In this document: one piece after another, positions 1 to 8,056 of the stretch
Numbering within the stretch: the first letter of the stretch is position 1
Layout of the letters: each line of letters begins with the position of its first letter
Source of the DNA: Pedobacter miscanthi
GTDB lineage: Bacteria; Bacteroidota; Bacteroidia; Sphingobacteriales; Sphingobacteriaceae
DNA length: 64,000 nucleotides
Assembly (NCBI RefSeq): GCF_003315595.1
Contig: NZ_QNQU01000005.1
Location: forward strand, 205,742 to 269,741
Reading direction: 5' to 3'
Position numbers and translations under genes: made by a program
Notes under the pieces: model-generated
Told to the model about the DNA's origin: nothing
What the model saw: the letters and a program-made list of their open reading frames with translations, nothing else
Database searches by the model: none

Positions 1-1
1 C

Positions 2-493
2 AGGGCTTTGATTAACCAGGTAAAACCTGATTTAAGCCTGGGCTTATGGTTGTATGGTGCACGGGTATTTGCCGGTTTATCGGTACAGCAGATTTTGCCA
101 CAGAAATTAAGCTTTTCCGGCGATGAAAATTATAACCTGGGCAAAGAAGTACCGCATTATTTTGCCACTGCAGGATATAAGTTTTTTGTTGATGATGAAA
201 TTGCAGCGATACCATCAGTTATGGTTAAATATGTATCTCCCGCGCCGGTTTCTTTTGATTTAAACCTGAAACTGGCTTTTAAAGATAAAATCTGGCTGGG
301 TGGAAGTTATCGAAAAGATGATTCTTTTGCGGCAATGGCCGGCTTTAATATCGGTAAAATGGTTAACCTTACTTATTCTTACGATTTCACTACTTCACAG
401 TTAAATCAGGTTAGTAATGGCAGTCACGAAATTGTGCTCGGCCTAATGCTTAACAATATTTATAAAGTGCCGTCGTATATCCGGATATGGTAG
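2..493 (+). CDS. PorP/SprF family type IX secretion membrane protein, C-terminal part
   Basis: The reading frame is open through the window edge, so the start and N-terminus lie upstream. About 163 residues remain. They read as an outer-membrane barrel: alternating hydrophobic and polar strands, the turn LSFSGDENYNLG typical of PorP/SprF proteins, and a final strand closing in IRIW. Proteins of this family act in type IX secretion and gliding in Bacteroidota, often as paralogues beside large adhesins. The usual family length is about 300 residues, so roughly half is missing. A perfect palindrome follows the stop and probably terminates the transcript. The family call is good; the specific role is not known. 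Confidence 0.7.
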   Translation, partial: RALINQVKPDLSLGLWLYGARVFAGLSVQQILPQKLSFSGDENYNLGKEVPHYFATAGYKFFVDDEIAAIPSVMVKYVSPAPVSFDLNLKLAFKDKIWLGGSYRKDDSFAAMAGFNIGKMVNLTYSYDFTTSQLNQVSNGSHEIVLGLMLNNIYKVPSYIRIW

Positions 494-510
494 TTTAATT
501 GGTATATACA

Positions 511-545
511 AAGAAGTCAAGTTTTTAAAAACTTGACTTCTTTTA
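511..545. terminator. Perfect 16-bp palindrome between convergent porP and rpoN ends
   Basis: AAGAAGTCAAGTTTTT is followed at once by its exact reverse complement, then further T residues on the plus strand. It sits between two converging genes, so it can serve as a terminator in both directions. The same arm core recurs near 16.3 and 16.63 kb. Confidence 0.6.
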
Positions 546-591
546 AATTAGAGCTAAATTGAAAACTACCAACTGTTAACTGCCAACTGAA

Positions 592-2064
592 TTAAAGCTC
601 TTTTCTTAATCTTGCAACCGGGATATTCATCTGCTCACGGTATTTCGCAACAGTTCTGCGCGCGATGTTATAACCTCTTTCTTTCAGGATTTCCGTCAGC
701 TTTTCATCTGCCAAAGGTTTACGTTTATCTTCGTTGCCAATGCAGTCTTCCAATATCTTTTTAACCTCTTTGTTCGAAACCTCCTCACCGTTTTCGGTCT
801 GGATGGCCTCTGAGAAGAAAGATTTTAATAGGAAAGTGCCAAATTCGGTCTGCACGTATTTAGAGTTTGCTACCCTCGATACAGTTGAGATGTCCATGTC
901 GATTTTGTCGGCAATATCTTTTAAGATCATTGGGCGCATTTTACGCTCATCGGCCGTTAAAAAATACTCGTATTGGTATTGCATAATCGCATTCATTGTT
1001 TTTAACAATGTTTGCTGTCTTTGTTTAATTGCATCGATAAACCAACGTGCCGAATCCAGTTTCTGTTTTACAAACTGAACGGCTTCTTTTAGTTTTTTAT
1101 CTTTTGATGAAGCTTTATCATAATGCTCGAACATTTCCTGGTAAGACCTGCTTACTTTTAGTTCAGGAGCATTTTTTGAGTTTAGCGTTAAAATCAGTAT
1201 GCCATCATTATTGCTGATGTGAAAATCAGGAATAATCTGCATTTGTTTGGTGGTAACCTGGTTTGCATCGCCCGGTTTCGGGTTTAAACGCAAAATTTCA
1301 TTTACTACTTCTTTCAGTTCTTCACTATCCAGGCCTAAACTTTTCTCTAATTTATCGTAGTGTTTACGCGTAAATTCGTCGAGGTAGTTTTCTACCACAT
1401 TCATTGCTTTTACAATGATGGGGTTACCCGGATCTTTCCTTTTTAACTGGATCAGCAAACATTCTTTCAAATCTCTGGCGCCAATGCCCGGAGGATCAAA
1501 ACTTTGGATCAGTTTTAACATTTCCAGCACATCTTCTTCCTCAACCATTACATTCTGCGAAAAAGCAAGGTCATCAATCATCGAACCCAACGGACGGCGT
1601 AAGTAACCATCATCATCCAAACTGCCAATAATCTGTTTACCCACTATAAAATCCTGATCCGATAGGGGCGTAAGATCCAATTGCTCCTGTAAACTTTCGA
1701 AAAATGTACTTTCGATGGCGATAGGAGTTTCTTTTTTCTCCTCATCATCGTCGCCATTGTTATAATTGGTACTGTAATCGTTGGCCGAATCGTCCTGCAG
1801 GTAATCATCCACATTAAATTCGTCCATACTGTTATCTTCCGATGATTGCTCGTAATCATCAGATTTATCGTTTAAATCGTCGTACTCGCTTTTAGGCTCG
1901 TCTTGCGTCATTAAACTCGGATCTTCCAGTGCCGGATTTTCTTCCAGTTCTTCCTTTATACGCGTATCCAGAGCAACAGTTGGCACCTGTAACAGCTTGA
2001 TAAACTGTATCTGTTGAGGTGATAACTTCTGTAATAACTTTTGTTGTAGATGTTGCTTTAGCAT
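592..2064 (-). CDS. rpoN: RNA polymerase sigma-54 factor
   Basis: Alternative sigma factor that directs polymerase to -24/-12 promoters and needs an AAA+ activator. All RpoN regions are visible: the glutamine- and leucine-rich region I (LKQHLQQKLLQKLSPQQ), a very acidic region II at about residues 55-110, the core-binding domain, a helix-turn-helix, and the RpoN box ARRTVAKYRE near the C-terminus. The chosen ATG gives 490 residues beginning MLKQHLQQ. A longer frame begins 19 codons upstream, but a TATTTTTG promoter box lies between the two starts, and family members begin at the shorter one. It converges on porP and diverges from mscL. RpoN is almost universal in this phylum. Confidence 0.96.
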   Translation of the reverse strand: MLKQHLQQKLLQKLSPQQIQFIKLLQVPTVALDTRIKEELEENPALEDPSLMTQDEPKSEYDDLNDKSDDYEQSSEDNSMDEFNVDDYLQDDSANDYSTNYNNGDDDEEKKETPIAIESTFFESLQEQLDLTPLSDQDFIVGKQIIGSLDDDGYLRRPLGSMIDDLAFSQNVMVEEEDVLEMLKLIQSFDPPGIGARDLKECLLIQLKRKDPGNPIIVKAMNVVENYLDEFTRKHYDKLEKSLGLDSEELKEVVNEILRLNPKPGDANQVTTKQMQIIPDFHISNNDGILILTLNSKNAPELKVSRSYQEMFEHYDKASSKDKKLKEAVQFVKQKLDSARWFIDAIKQRQQTLLKTMNAIMQYQYEYFLTADERKMRPMILKDIADKIDMDISTVSRVANSKYVQTEFGTFLLKSFFSEAIQTENGEEVSNKEVKKILEDCIGNEDKRKPLADEKLTEILKERGYNIARRTVAKYREQMNIPVARLRKEL

Positions 2065-2085
2065 ATTGGATATAAAAGAATGGGG

Positions 2086-2093
2086 CAAAAATA
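2086..2093 (-). promoter_or_regulatory. rpoN -7 box TATTTTTG
   Basis: A perfect TAnnTTTG box read leftward, 21 bases from the chosen rpoN ATG and inside the longer alternative frame. No convincing -33 TTG lies at the usual distance. It decides the rpoN start. Confidence 0.6.
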
Positions 2094-2172
2094 AACAATA
2101 GATTTCAGATATTCTCTGCAATTCATCTAAATGCTATCGATATGTCCGGTTTTAAAATTATTTCCTAAACAT

Positions 2173-2202
2173 TTGCATTCAGTTTAATGTTTGCTATTTT
2201 AG
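2173..2202 (+). promoter_or_regulatory. Probable mscL promoter
   Basis: TTG, 19 bases, then TATTTTAG, one mismatch from TAnnTTTG. It ends 27 bases before the mscL ATG. Confidence 0.5.
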
Positions 2203-2229
2203 TAAATAAATTAAACTAAATTATAAAGT

Positions 2230-2619
2230 ATGGGATTTGTAAAAGAATTTAAAGACTTCGCAGTTAAGGGAAATGTACTTGACTTAGCAGTGGGTGTAAT
2301 TATTGGAGCAGCTTTTGGTAAAATTGTAAGCTCACTGGTTGAAGACATTATTACCCCTGCAGTTTTAGGACCAGCTTTAAAGGCAGCCGGTTTAGAAGAC
2401 CTAAGTAAACTTACCATTGCAGGCACGGCCATTAAATATGGTAATTTCCTTTCGCAGGTCATTTCGTTTATCATTGTTGCATTTGTTCTTTTCTTAATTA
2501 TTAAAGGAGCCAATAACCTAAAGAAAAAAGAAGTTGCAGCCCCGGCAGCAGCACCTGTACCTACAAAAGAAGAAGTGCTTTTAACGGAAATAAGAGATTT
2601 GTTAAAAGCAAAAGCATAA
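2230..2619 (+). CDS. mscL: Large-conductance mechanosensitive channel
   Basis: Homopentameric inner-membrane channel that opens under high membrane tension and releases solutes during hypo-osmotic shock. The 129 residues show the family signature: N-terminal amphipathic helix ([19 protein letters not shown]), first transmembrane helix with the glycine-rich pore lining ([18 protein letters not shown]), a periplasmic loop, a second helix near residues 75-95, and a cytoplasmic helix that begins after an alanine/proline linker. Length is slightly below the E. coli protein. It is monocistronic, with its own promoter and a strong terminator. Confidence 0.96.
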   Translation: MGFVKEFKDFAVKGNVLDLAVGVIIGAAFGKIVSSLVEDIITPAVLGPALKAAGLEDLSKLTIAGTAIKYGNFLSQVISFIIVAFVLFLIIKGANNLKKKEVAAPAAAPVPTKEEVLLTEIRDLLKAKA

Positions 2620-2624
2620 AAACC

Positions 2625-2663
2625 AAAACTCCGCAGAATAGTCCCATCTGCGGAGTTTTTTTA
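2625..2663 (+). terminator. mscL Rho-independent terminator
   Basis: AAAACTCCGCAG pairs with CTGCGGAGTTTT over 12 bp around an 11-base loop, followed by a T run. It starts six bases after the mscL stop. Confidence 0.9.
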
Positions 2664-2666
2664 TAT

Positions 2667-2727
2667 CATGAGGGTCATCACCCTGATCCGAAAGTTATCG
2701 GATTTGTTTCAGGGTTTTCATGCTAAC
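2667..2727. repeat. Degenerate GTCATCCTGA-type intergenic repeat
   Basis: GGGTCATCACCCTGATCCGAAAG and TTTCAGGGTTTTCATGC form a loose inverted pair around GTTATCGGATTTG. The wording resembles the stretches near 24.75 kb and 32.31 kb that carry CCCTGAA/TTCAGGG. It lies between convergent mscL and the ChaN-like gene. Confidence 0.45.
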
Positions 2728-2800
2728 ATGAAATCAATTTAGCATAACGTCTGTTCTAAGATCATAGCGCATTATTTTCAATAAATAATTATTGATCTAA

Positions 2801-3673
2801 TTAATAACTCCTTTTTACTGATGGGTCGGTAATGATCACATAATCACCCAGATTTCTGAACTTCTCCCAATCCGGGCTGCTAAAACTGTTGTCAGAAAAT
2901 GATGATATATTCAGGATTTTTAATTTTGGATTGGCCTGAGCTAGTTTAGCCAGTGTACCCAGTTTTTCATCGCTGTGGAAACGCCCGTTAAGCTGTAAAA
3001 CCTTTGTCCCTTTATTGGCTTTAATAAATTTATTTATAGCCCATGCCATGGTAGCATCCCATAAATTTTGGGTCTGGTAAATTTTCATCGGTCCCATATT
3101 GTGGCCACCCAGTGTTTCTGTAAATTTTTCGTAATACCTGCCCTTTGCAGTATCAATAGGTGTAGGAGGCAAAAAATTGAATGAGGTTTTAGGGAAGTTT
3201 TCTAAGGCTTTTAATCCGCTCATCGTAACTGCATTGCTGTACCTGGTAGCGGCATTGGCCGCAATTACTTTTATATGCTGCGTTTTGGCATATTCTATTA
3301 AAGGTTTATAATCTTTATAATTTCCCCAGGCCCTTCCTTCTTTAATAAAATTCTTTTCAGAAATCAGTCCTGCTAAATATTCATCTACTTCCGGTTGTAC
3401 ATCGGTATGGAACATTTCTAACGATAAGGCTGTTTTCTGAGGATATGCGGTACTGAGTTTTTTAAAAATTTCGGCTTCGAGATAGTGCCCGATTGAATCG
3501 TTATGGTCTTCACCAAAAAATAATACATCAACTGTCTTCATATCAGTAATAATATCATCTACCGAAATGTTTTTTTGCTTTTTTACGTCGTAAATTTTAT
3601 AATGGCTGCTAATTTCCTGTGCATATAGTGCTGTAGAAATGCTTAAGCCTATCATTAATAGGATAAATTTCAT
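2801..3673 (-). CDS. ChaN-like exported protein (putative heme-binding family)
   Basis: A 290-residue protein with a cleavable signal peptide (about residues 1-18, ending ALYAQ). The body matches the ChaN / heme-uptake lipoprotein fold: the FFGEDHNDSIGHY motif near residue 50, a SLEMFHTDVQPEVDEYL segment near residue 85, and the late LNGRFHSD motif. ChaN of Campylobacter binds two hemes and is linked to iron uptake. That role has not been shown for Bacteroidota members. No lipobox cysteine is present, so the mature protein is probably free in the periplasm. No iron or heme gene is adjacent and the gene appears monocistronic. Confidence 0.75.
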   Translation of the reverse strand: MKFILLMIGLSISTALYAQEISSHYKIYDVKKQKNISVDDIITDMKTVDVLFFGEDHNDSIGHYLEAEIFKKLSTAYPQKTALSLEMFHTDVQPEVDEYLAGLISEKNFIKEGRAWGNYKDYKPLIEYAKTQHIKVIAANAATRYSNAVTMSGLKALENFPKTSFNFLPPTPIDTAKGRYYEKFTETLGGHNMGPMKIYQTQNLWDATMAWAINKFIKANKGTKVLQLNGRFHSDEKLGTLAKLAQANPKLKILNISSFSDNSFSSPDWEKFRNLGDYVIITDPSVKRSY

Positions 3674-3776
3674 GGCTTCAAAATAACAAAATAATTTTCA
3701 CCGATAAAATGAGGTCATTTACCGCCTTTTTGCCATTTCCTGCACTTTGCATATATGTTGGCGACCCGCTTATCAA

Positions 3777-3784
3777 TACTTTTG
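3777..3784 (+). promoter_or_regulatory. -7 box TACTTTTG for the LiaF-like operon
   Basis: A perfect TAnnTTTG box 19 bases before the chosen ATG, with a TTG 16 bases upstream of it. It lies downstream of a possible TTG start of a longer frame, so that longer frame would not be fully transcribed. Confidence 0.55.
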
Positions 3785-3803
3785 GATTATTAAATTTACA
3801 CAC

Positions 3804-4568
3804 ATGGATAACCTTAATCATAATCATAAAAATAACCAGAACAATAGCTCCAGGGCATTGAGTGGTTTCATCATAGCAATTATCGGGTTTGGACTTTTGT
3901 TAAACAATATGCATTTAAATATCCCGGAGTGGATATTAAGCTGGTCTAATTTTTTAATCTTAATTGGTGTATTTATCGGCGTTCGTCGTAACTTTAAAGG
4001 TATAGCCTGGTTAATCCTGATTTTAGTCGGAGCTTACAATACCCTGGATAATATACCCGATCTGAATTTCGACCCATCTAAATATGCTTTAGGTGTTGGT
4101 TTGGTGATCATTGGAGGATTTTTAATTTTCAGACCAAAAGATTCGGCGTTTTTTGGCCGTAAACGTCAAGACAGGAAAAGCGCCAAATTCGATTTTGAAG
4201 GGGCGGCCAATGATAAAACGGCCAATAATAACGATATTATTGATGTAATGGCTGTTTTTGGCGGAAGTACACAAACAGTTTACTCAAAAAACTTTAAAGG
4301 AGGGGATATTTCAGCAGTATTTGGCGGAGCAGATATCGTGATGACGCAGGCCGATTTTCCTGAAACGGTATCGCTCGATGTTACTGCTGTTTTTGGAGGA
4401 ATTAAACTGATTGTTCCGCAAAACTGGGCCATAAAATCAAATGTAACCGCATTATTTGGTAGTGTAGAAGATAAAAGATCACATGTAATGCCGGTATCCG
4501 AAATGACAAAAACACTGATTTTGGATGGTACGGCCCTATTTGGAGGGATCGAGATTAAAAGTTTCTAA
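3804..4568 (+). CDS. LiaF-like membrane protein with C-terminal toastrack-type domain
   Basis: The first half holds about four hydrophobic helices (SGFIIAIIGFGLLL, then ILSWSNFLILIGVFIGV and so on), as in DUF5668/LiaI-LiaF-like proteins. After a basic linker the last 110 residues carry four spaced AVFGG/ALFGG motifs, the hallmark of the LiaF C-terminal beta-helix domain. In Firmicutes LiaF inhibits the LiaRS cell-envelope stress system. Here the gene leads an operon that ends in a sensor kinase and a response regulator, which fits the same logic, although the regulator is LytTR rather than LuxR type. The ATG chosen begins MDNLNHNH; an upstream TTG frame is excluded by the promoter position. 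Confidence 0.8.
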   Translation: MDNLNHNHKNNQNNSSRALSGFIIAIIGFGLLLNNMHLNIPEWILSWSNFLILIGVFIGVRRNFKGIAWLILILVGAYNTLDNIPDLNFDPSKYALGVGLVIIGGFLIFRPKDSAFFGRKRQDRKSAKFDFEGAANDKTANNNDIIDVMAVFGGSTQTVYSKNFKGGDISAVFGGADIVMTQADFPETVSLDVTAVFGGIKLIVPQNWAIKSNVTALFGSVEDKRSHVMPVSEMTKTLILDGTALFGGIEIKSF

Positions 4569-4591
4569 ACATTTATTATAAAACATCGCCT

Positions 4592-4939
4592 ATGAAATGG
4601 TTTGCAGTAAATTGTATTTATCAGGTAATTTGTGGTGAAGGGAAGCATACACCCCAGTTTAATGAGCAAACACGCTTGATACAGGCAGATGGTATTGCGC
4701 AGGCCCTGGAAAAGGCAAAATTAAATGCCGTACATTTTAACCCGCCGTTTAACAACTGTATCGGCGAAAAAGTAGTATGGAAGTTTTTAGGTGTAGGGGG
4801 AATATCGGAGGTAGAAGAACCTGCCGATGGTGTGGAAGTAAGTTCGAAAATTGTTGAGCCGAAATCGGTAAACAAGTATCTCGAAAAGCTCGAGCACCGC
4901 AATAAATCATTAACTAATCAAAACCGTTTTGACAACTAG
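4592..4939 (+). CDS. Small DUF4288-like protein
   Basis: A 115-residue soluble protein starting MKWFAVNCIYQVICG, the wording of DUF4288 proteins. No signal peptide or membrane segment is seen, and the last 30 residues are charged and helical. Family members have no assigned function. It lies 23 bases after the LiaF-like gene and its last 11 bases overlap the kinase start, so it is translated in the same operon. It may be an accessory of the signalling pair, but that is inferred from position only. Confidence 0.6.
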   Translation: MKWFAVNCIYQVICGEGKHTPQFNEQTRLIQADGIAQALEKAKLNAVHFNPPFNNCIGEKVVWKFLGVGGISEVEEPADGVEVSSKIVEPKSVNKYLEKLEHRNKSLTNQNRFDN

Positions 4940-5990
4940 ACCTTTATCCGTTCCGCAGATACAGAAAACATCACTTGCGCTTGCAATCGTATGGACTGTA
5001 ATATGTGGTGTTGGATTGCATTATGTGGTAAATTTTTCGTGGTGGATATCTGTAACCGATAGCCTGGTTAATAATTTTTTATTGGCACTGGCCTGCATCG
5101 CAATCAGCAATATGCTCGGGTATTACCAGCCTAAAAACGAGCGTATCCTTTATGTGCTTATCATTACACTGGCGCTTACCTTTGTGATTATTTATATCGC
5201 AAAGTATGGTATGCTTCTCATTTTTGCCGATTACAAGGCCTATAAGGATTTCTATAATTTTTCTTTTGCTTTCCGCGGACTGATCTCTTTTATGTGTCTG
5301 GCCTGGTGTGCATTGGCCAACATTTTATGGTACAGGTTGGAAGAACAATCAGAAACCCACGAGAGGCTTACAGCAGCCAAAAGCCTGGCTAAGGAAGCAG
5401 AACTGAATAAATTAAGGCATCAGTTGCAACCTCACTTTCTTTTCAACAGTTTAAATTCAGTATTTGCACTTACCATGGTAAATCCGAAAGAAGCAGGGGT
5501 GATGATTACCAAACTGGCATCTTTCCTCCGCGGAACCTTAAAACGTGATGACGAATTATGGGTTTCGGTAGAAGAAGAAATGGAATACATCCAGTTATAC
5601 CTCGATATCGAAAAGGTAAGGTTTAGCCATAGGTTGAACATTGAAGTGAATGTAGCGGAAGATACTTTAAAACTCTGCCTGCCTGGTACTTTGTTGCAGC
5701 CGATTGTTGAAAACGCCATTAAATTCGGACTTTACAATACTTCTGCAGGTATTACGATCAAGATTGATGTTACCGTTGAATACAATATCCTGCAACTGCG
5801 CGTACAAAACCCGTTCGACCCCGAAATGAAGGCTGCTGGCGGAACAGGTTTTGGTTTAAGTGCGATTAAACGCAGGTTATATCTGTTATTTGCAAATACA
5901 CATTTATTACAAACCGATATTGAGGCAAATAATTTATATATTACGACTCTAAAAATTCCACAAAAAAATGATCAGAACCATACTAATTGA
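4929..5990 (+). CDS. LytS-type sensor histidine kinase
   Basis: Membrane sensor kinase of the His_kinase (PF06580) family. Four transmembrane helices fill residues 15-135, followed by a short helix and the H-box LRHQLQPHFLFNSLNS with phospho-acceptor His169. The N-box is PIVENAIKFG and a glycine-rich GTGFGLSAIKRRL follows near the C-terminus. There is no periplasmic sensor domain, so the signal is likely sensed within the membrane or through the LiaF-like partner. The start is TTG, overlapping the previous gene by 11 bases. The frame has a stop six codons upstream and no usable ATG until past the first helices. Its end overlaps the regulator gene by 23 bases. Confidence 0.88.
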   Translation: MTTRPLSVPQIQKTSLALAIVWTVICGVGLHYVVNFSWWISVTDSLVNNFLLALACIAISNMLGYYQPKNERILYVLIITLALTFVIIYIAKYGMLLIFADYKAYKDFYNFSFAFRGLISFMCLAWCALANILWYRLEEQSETHERLTAAKSLAKEAELNKLRHQLQPHFLFNSLNSVFALTMVNPKEAGVMITKLASFLRGTLKRDDELWVSVEEEMEYIQLYLDIEKVRFSHRLNIEVNVAEDTLKLCLPGTLLQPIVENAIKFGLYNTSAGITIKIDVTVEYNILQLRVQNPFDPEMKAAGGTGFGLSAIKRRLYLLFANTHLLQTDIEANNLYITTLKIPQKNDQNHTN

Positions 5991-6702
5991 CGATGAGCCT
6001 TTAGCAAGAGATATTGTAAAATTTTATCTTTCCGATCATGCAGAAATAGAAATTGTGGCCGAATGTGGCGATGGATTTGAAGGTTTAAAAGCAATTACAC
6101 AGCACAAGCCCGATCTGGTTTTTCTGGACATCCAGATGCCCAAAATCAGCGGTTTCGAAATGCTCGAACTGGTTGAGGATAAACCTGCAGTTATTTTTAC
6201 CACAGCTTTTGATGAGTATGCCATAAAAGCATTCGAGGTTAATGCGGTAGATTACCTGCTTAAACCGATCGATAAAACGCGCTTCGATGCAGCCATTAAA
6301 AAACTGCCTAATAAATTAAACCAGACCGAAAATACTGAAGCTGTTTTAGATGCTGCGGCATTAAGTCCGGCACAGAACAACAGGGTAGTGGTAAAAAAAG
6401 ATGGCGTAATCAAGATCATTCCGGTTGCCGATATCAATTACCTCGAAGCTGATGACGATTATGTGAAGTTAAGCACAGTGGATGGCGTATTCTTTAAAAA
6501 TAAAACCATGGCCTATTTCGAACAAACGCTCGATGCCGGTCAGTTTATCCGTATACATCGTTCTTATATCATTAACCTGGCACAGGTAACCAAAATAGAG
6601 TTAAAAGAGAAAGATAGTTACGTAGTGCTGTTAAAATCAGATATCTGGCTACCGGTAAGCAAAACAGGTTATGTAAAACTGAAAGCAGCCTTAGGTTTAT
6701 AA
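5968..6702 (+). CDS. LytTR-family response regulator
   Basis: A 244-residue regulator that pairs with the upstream kinase. Receiver domain: acidic pocket D8-D9, phospho-acceptor D54 in LVFLDIQMP, and switch Lys in VDYLLKPID. The LytTR DNA-binding domain covers about residues 140-240 (NYLEADDDYVKL, FIRIHRSYIINL). It overlaps the kinase gene by 23 bases, so the two are translationally coupled. LytTR regulators bind pairs of short direct repeats; none was obvious upstream of the operon. The target genes are unknown, and autoregulation of the LiaF-like gene is a reasonable guess. Confidence 0.92.
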   Translation: MIRTILIDDEPLARDIVKFYLSDHAEIEIVAECGDGFEGLKAITQHKPDLVFLDIQMPKISGFEMLELVEDKPAVIFTTAFDEYAIKAFEVNAVDYLLKPIDKTRFDAAIKKLPNKLNQTENTEAVLDAAALSPAQNNRVVVKKDGVIKIIPVADINYLEADDDYVKLSTVDGVFFKNKTMAYFEQTLDAGQFIRIHRSYIINLAQVTKIELKEKDSYVVLLKSDIWLPVSKTGYVKLKAALGL

Positions 6703-6708
6703 AAAATA

Positions 6709-6774
6709 CGTTCCGTAGGAAGGCCTCATGGGTAGAAAAAATACGGATATGAATTTTTTCGTTCCGTAGGAACG
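6709..6774. repeat. Two CGTTCCGTAGGAA palindromes
   Basis: CGTTCCGTAGGAAGG and, 37 bases on, the perfect palindrome CGTTCCGTAGGAACG. Both follow an AAAAAATACG or TTTTTTCG run. They lie directly after the response regulator stop and may end that transcript. Confidence 0.5.
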
Positions 6775-6874
6775 TTTCGTGGAAGAAATAGCATTTAAAA
6801 ATGATCCATTAGTCCTGTTTTTCAAAAGATTTTCTACATTTGCGTTAAATAGAAAAAATAATAATTAATCACTC

Positions 6875-6905
6875 TTGCATTTGTAGAGAAATCGCTTTAT
6901 ATTTG
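6875..6905 (+). promoter_or_regulatory. rpmH promoter
   Basis: TTG, 20 bases, then TATATTTG, a perfect TAnnTTTG box. The ATG of rpmH lies 34 bases downstream. Confidence 0.75.
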
Positions 6906-6939
6906 CACCTCTTAATTTTACAATAGATAATATACAGTC

Positions 6940-7098
6940 ATGAAAAGAACATACCAACCTTCGCAAAGAAAGAGAAGAAACAAACACGGCTTCCGCGAAA
7001 GAATGGCAACAGCTAACGGCAGACGAGTATTAGCATCACGTCGTGCTAAAGGAAGAAAAAGATTAACAGTTTCTGACGAACGCAAGCATAAAGCATAA
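6940..7098 (+). CDS. rpmH: 50S ribosomal protein L34
   Basis: A 52-residue, strongly basic protein with the complete L34 signature: [18 protein letters not shown], then [20 protein letters not shown]. The C-terminus is a few residues longer than the E. coli protein, as is common in this phylum. It binds 23S rRNA in the large subunit. It leads the classic rpmH-rnpA-yidD cluster. Confidence 0.97.
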   Translation: MKRTYQPSQRKRRNKHGFRERMATANGRRVLASRRAKGRKRLTVSDERKHKA

Positions 7099-7165
7099 TT
7101 TTTGATTGCTTTTCCGTTAACCCGGAATTGGCAGATCAAAATCTGCAGTTATCAATCAAAAATAT

Positions 7166-7564
7166 ATGTACACATTCAGGAAAGAAGAACGGTTATGCAG
7201 CAGGAAACATTTAGACCTGTTGTTTAAAAACGGTTCTTCTTTTTTATTATACCCGTTTAGGGTTTCTTACCTCTTTATTGATGAACCCGCTGCTGTGCAG
7301 GCCCAGGTAGTAATCAACGTTCCTAAAAAGAGATATAAACGGGCGGTTGACCGTAACCTGCTCAAGCGCCGCATCCGCGAGGCTTACCGCTTAAACAAAC
7401 AGGATAAATTATATCTTCCATTACCAGCTGACAGGGGATTGCTTTTGTTTTCCATCCAGTTTGTGGGTAAGGATAAATACGAATTTGCCTTCATTGAGAA
7501 AAAACTGATCGCTACCTTTAAGCGTTTCCAAAATTTAATCCAGCCCAATGAAGTTGATCAATAA
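7166..7564 (+). CDS. rnpA: Ribonuclease P protein component
   Basis: The protein cofactor of RNase P, which binds the catalytic RNA and the 5' leader of precursor tRNAs. The 132 residues open with [19 protein letters not shown], as in other RnpA proteins, and contain the RNR motif ([16 protein letters not shown]) that contacts the RNA. It lies 67 bases after rpmH and overlaps yidD by 17 bases, so translation of the two is probably coupled. The RNA subunit gene is not in this window. Confidence 0.95.
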   Translation: MYTFRKEERLCSRKHLDLLFKNGSSFLLYPFRVSYLFIDEPAAVQAQVVINVPKKRYKRAVDRNLLKRRIREAYRLNKQDKLYLPLPADRGLLLFSIQFVGKDKYEFAFIEKKLIATFKRFQNLIQPNEVDQ

Positions 7565-7778
7565 AATATTCGGCTGGTTCTTTTTAGGCCTGATCAAAAT
7601 TTATCAATACGCCATTTCTCCTATGCTCGGCGCTAACTGCCGCTTTACACCAACCTGCTCGCAATACGGTATAGAAGCCATCAAAAAGCACGGACCATTT
7701 AAAGGTGGCTGGCTGGCGTTAAAACGTATTGGCCGTTGCCATCCCTGGGGTGCGCACGGGCACGATCCTGTACCTTAG
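7548..7778 (+). CDS. yidD: Membrane protein insertion efficiency factor YidD
   Basis: A 76-residue protein with the full YidD pattern: an N-terminal amphipathic/hydrophobic helix ([17 protein letters not shown]), the cysteine motif [16 protein letters not shown], and the closing [17 protein letters not shown]. It assists YidC-dependent insertion at the inner membrane. In many bacteria yidC follows; here it does not, and an intergenic repeat comes next. Confidence 0.93.
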   Translation: MKLINKIFGWFFLGLIKIYQYAISPMLGANCRFTPTCSQYGIEAIKKHGPFKGGWLALKRIGRCHPWGAHGHDPVP

Positions 7779-7787
7779 GGGGGAGTT

Positions 7788-7858
7788 CATTGGTCATTAG
7801 TCATTTGTTTATTGGTCATTGGTTCACTGGTGATTTGTTTATTGGTCATTAGTTTATT
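7788..7858. repeat. ATTGGTCATTAGT minisatellite-like tract
   Basis: Three imperfect units beginning ATTGGTCATT, separated by TCATTTGTTT or GTGATTTGTTT. The tract is low complexity and lies in the yidD-tsaB gap. Confidence 0.6.
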
Positions 7859-7868
7859 CACTCTCAAC

Positions 7869-7942
7869 CGTCATTTCGACTGTAGCATAGCGGAATGGAG
7901 AAATCTATTTAAAAGATCCTTCATTGCATTCAGGATGACAGA
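7869..7942. repeat. Composite half-copies of two dispersed repeats
   Basis: CGTCATTTCGACTG...CGGAATGGAGAAATCT is the left arm of the palindrome found complete at 20.5, 23.3 and 54.5 kb. It is joined to AGATCCTTC...CAGGATGACA, the right arm of a GTCATCCTGA repeat, so the hairpin ends are mismatched. Confidence 0.6.
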
Positions 7943-8044
7943 GCGTAAGAGGATAACTGACATTGGACTGCCGACTTCAGACTAATAGCTGCAATCAGTC
8001 TAAACCATCTTCTATTATACCTCTTCCATCTTCCATTTTATTAA

Positions 8045-8052
8045 TATCTTTG
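8045..8052 (+). promoter_or_regulatory. tsaB -7 box TATCTTTG
   Basis: A perfect TAnnTTTG box separated from the tsaB ATG by only CCCC. Transcription would begin at or next to the start codon. No clear -33 TTG is seen. Confidence 0.55.
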
Positions 8053-8056
8053 CCCC

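Noticed and set aside
2041..2121. Longer rpoN start 19 codons upstream
   Set aside because: A TATTTTTG promoter box lies between the two starts and the shorter product matches the family N-terminus.
6918..7139. 73-codon minus-strand frame opposite rpmH
   Set aside because: It is antisense to a certain ribosomal protein gene and reflects its codon use.
7098..7166. Replication origin beside rpmH
   Set aside because: rpmH-rnpA is near oriC in many bacteria, but no dnaA gene or DnaA-box cluster is seen here.
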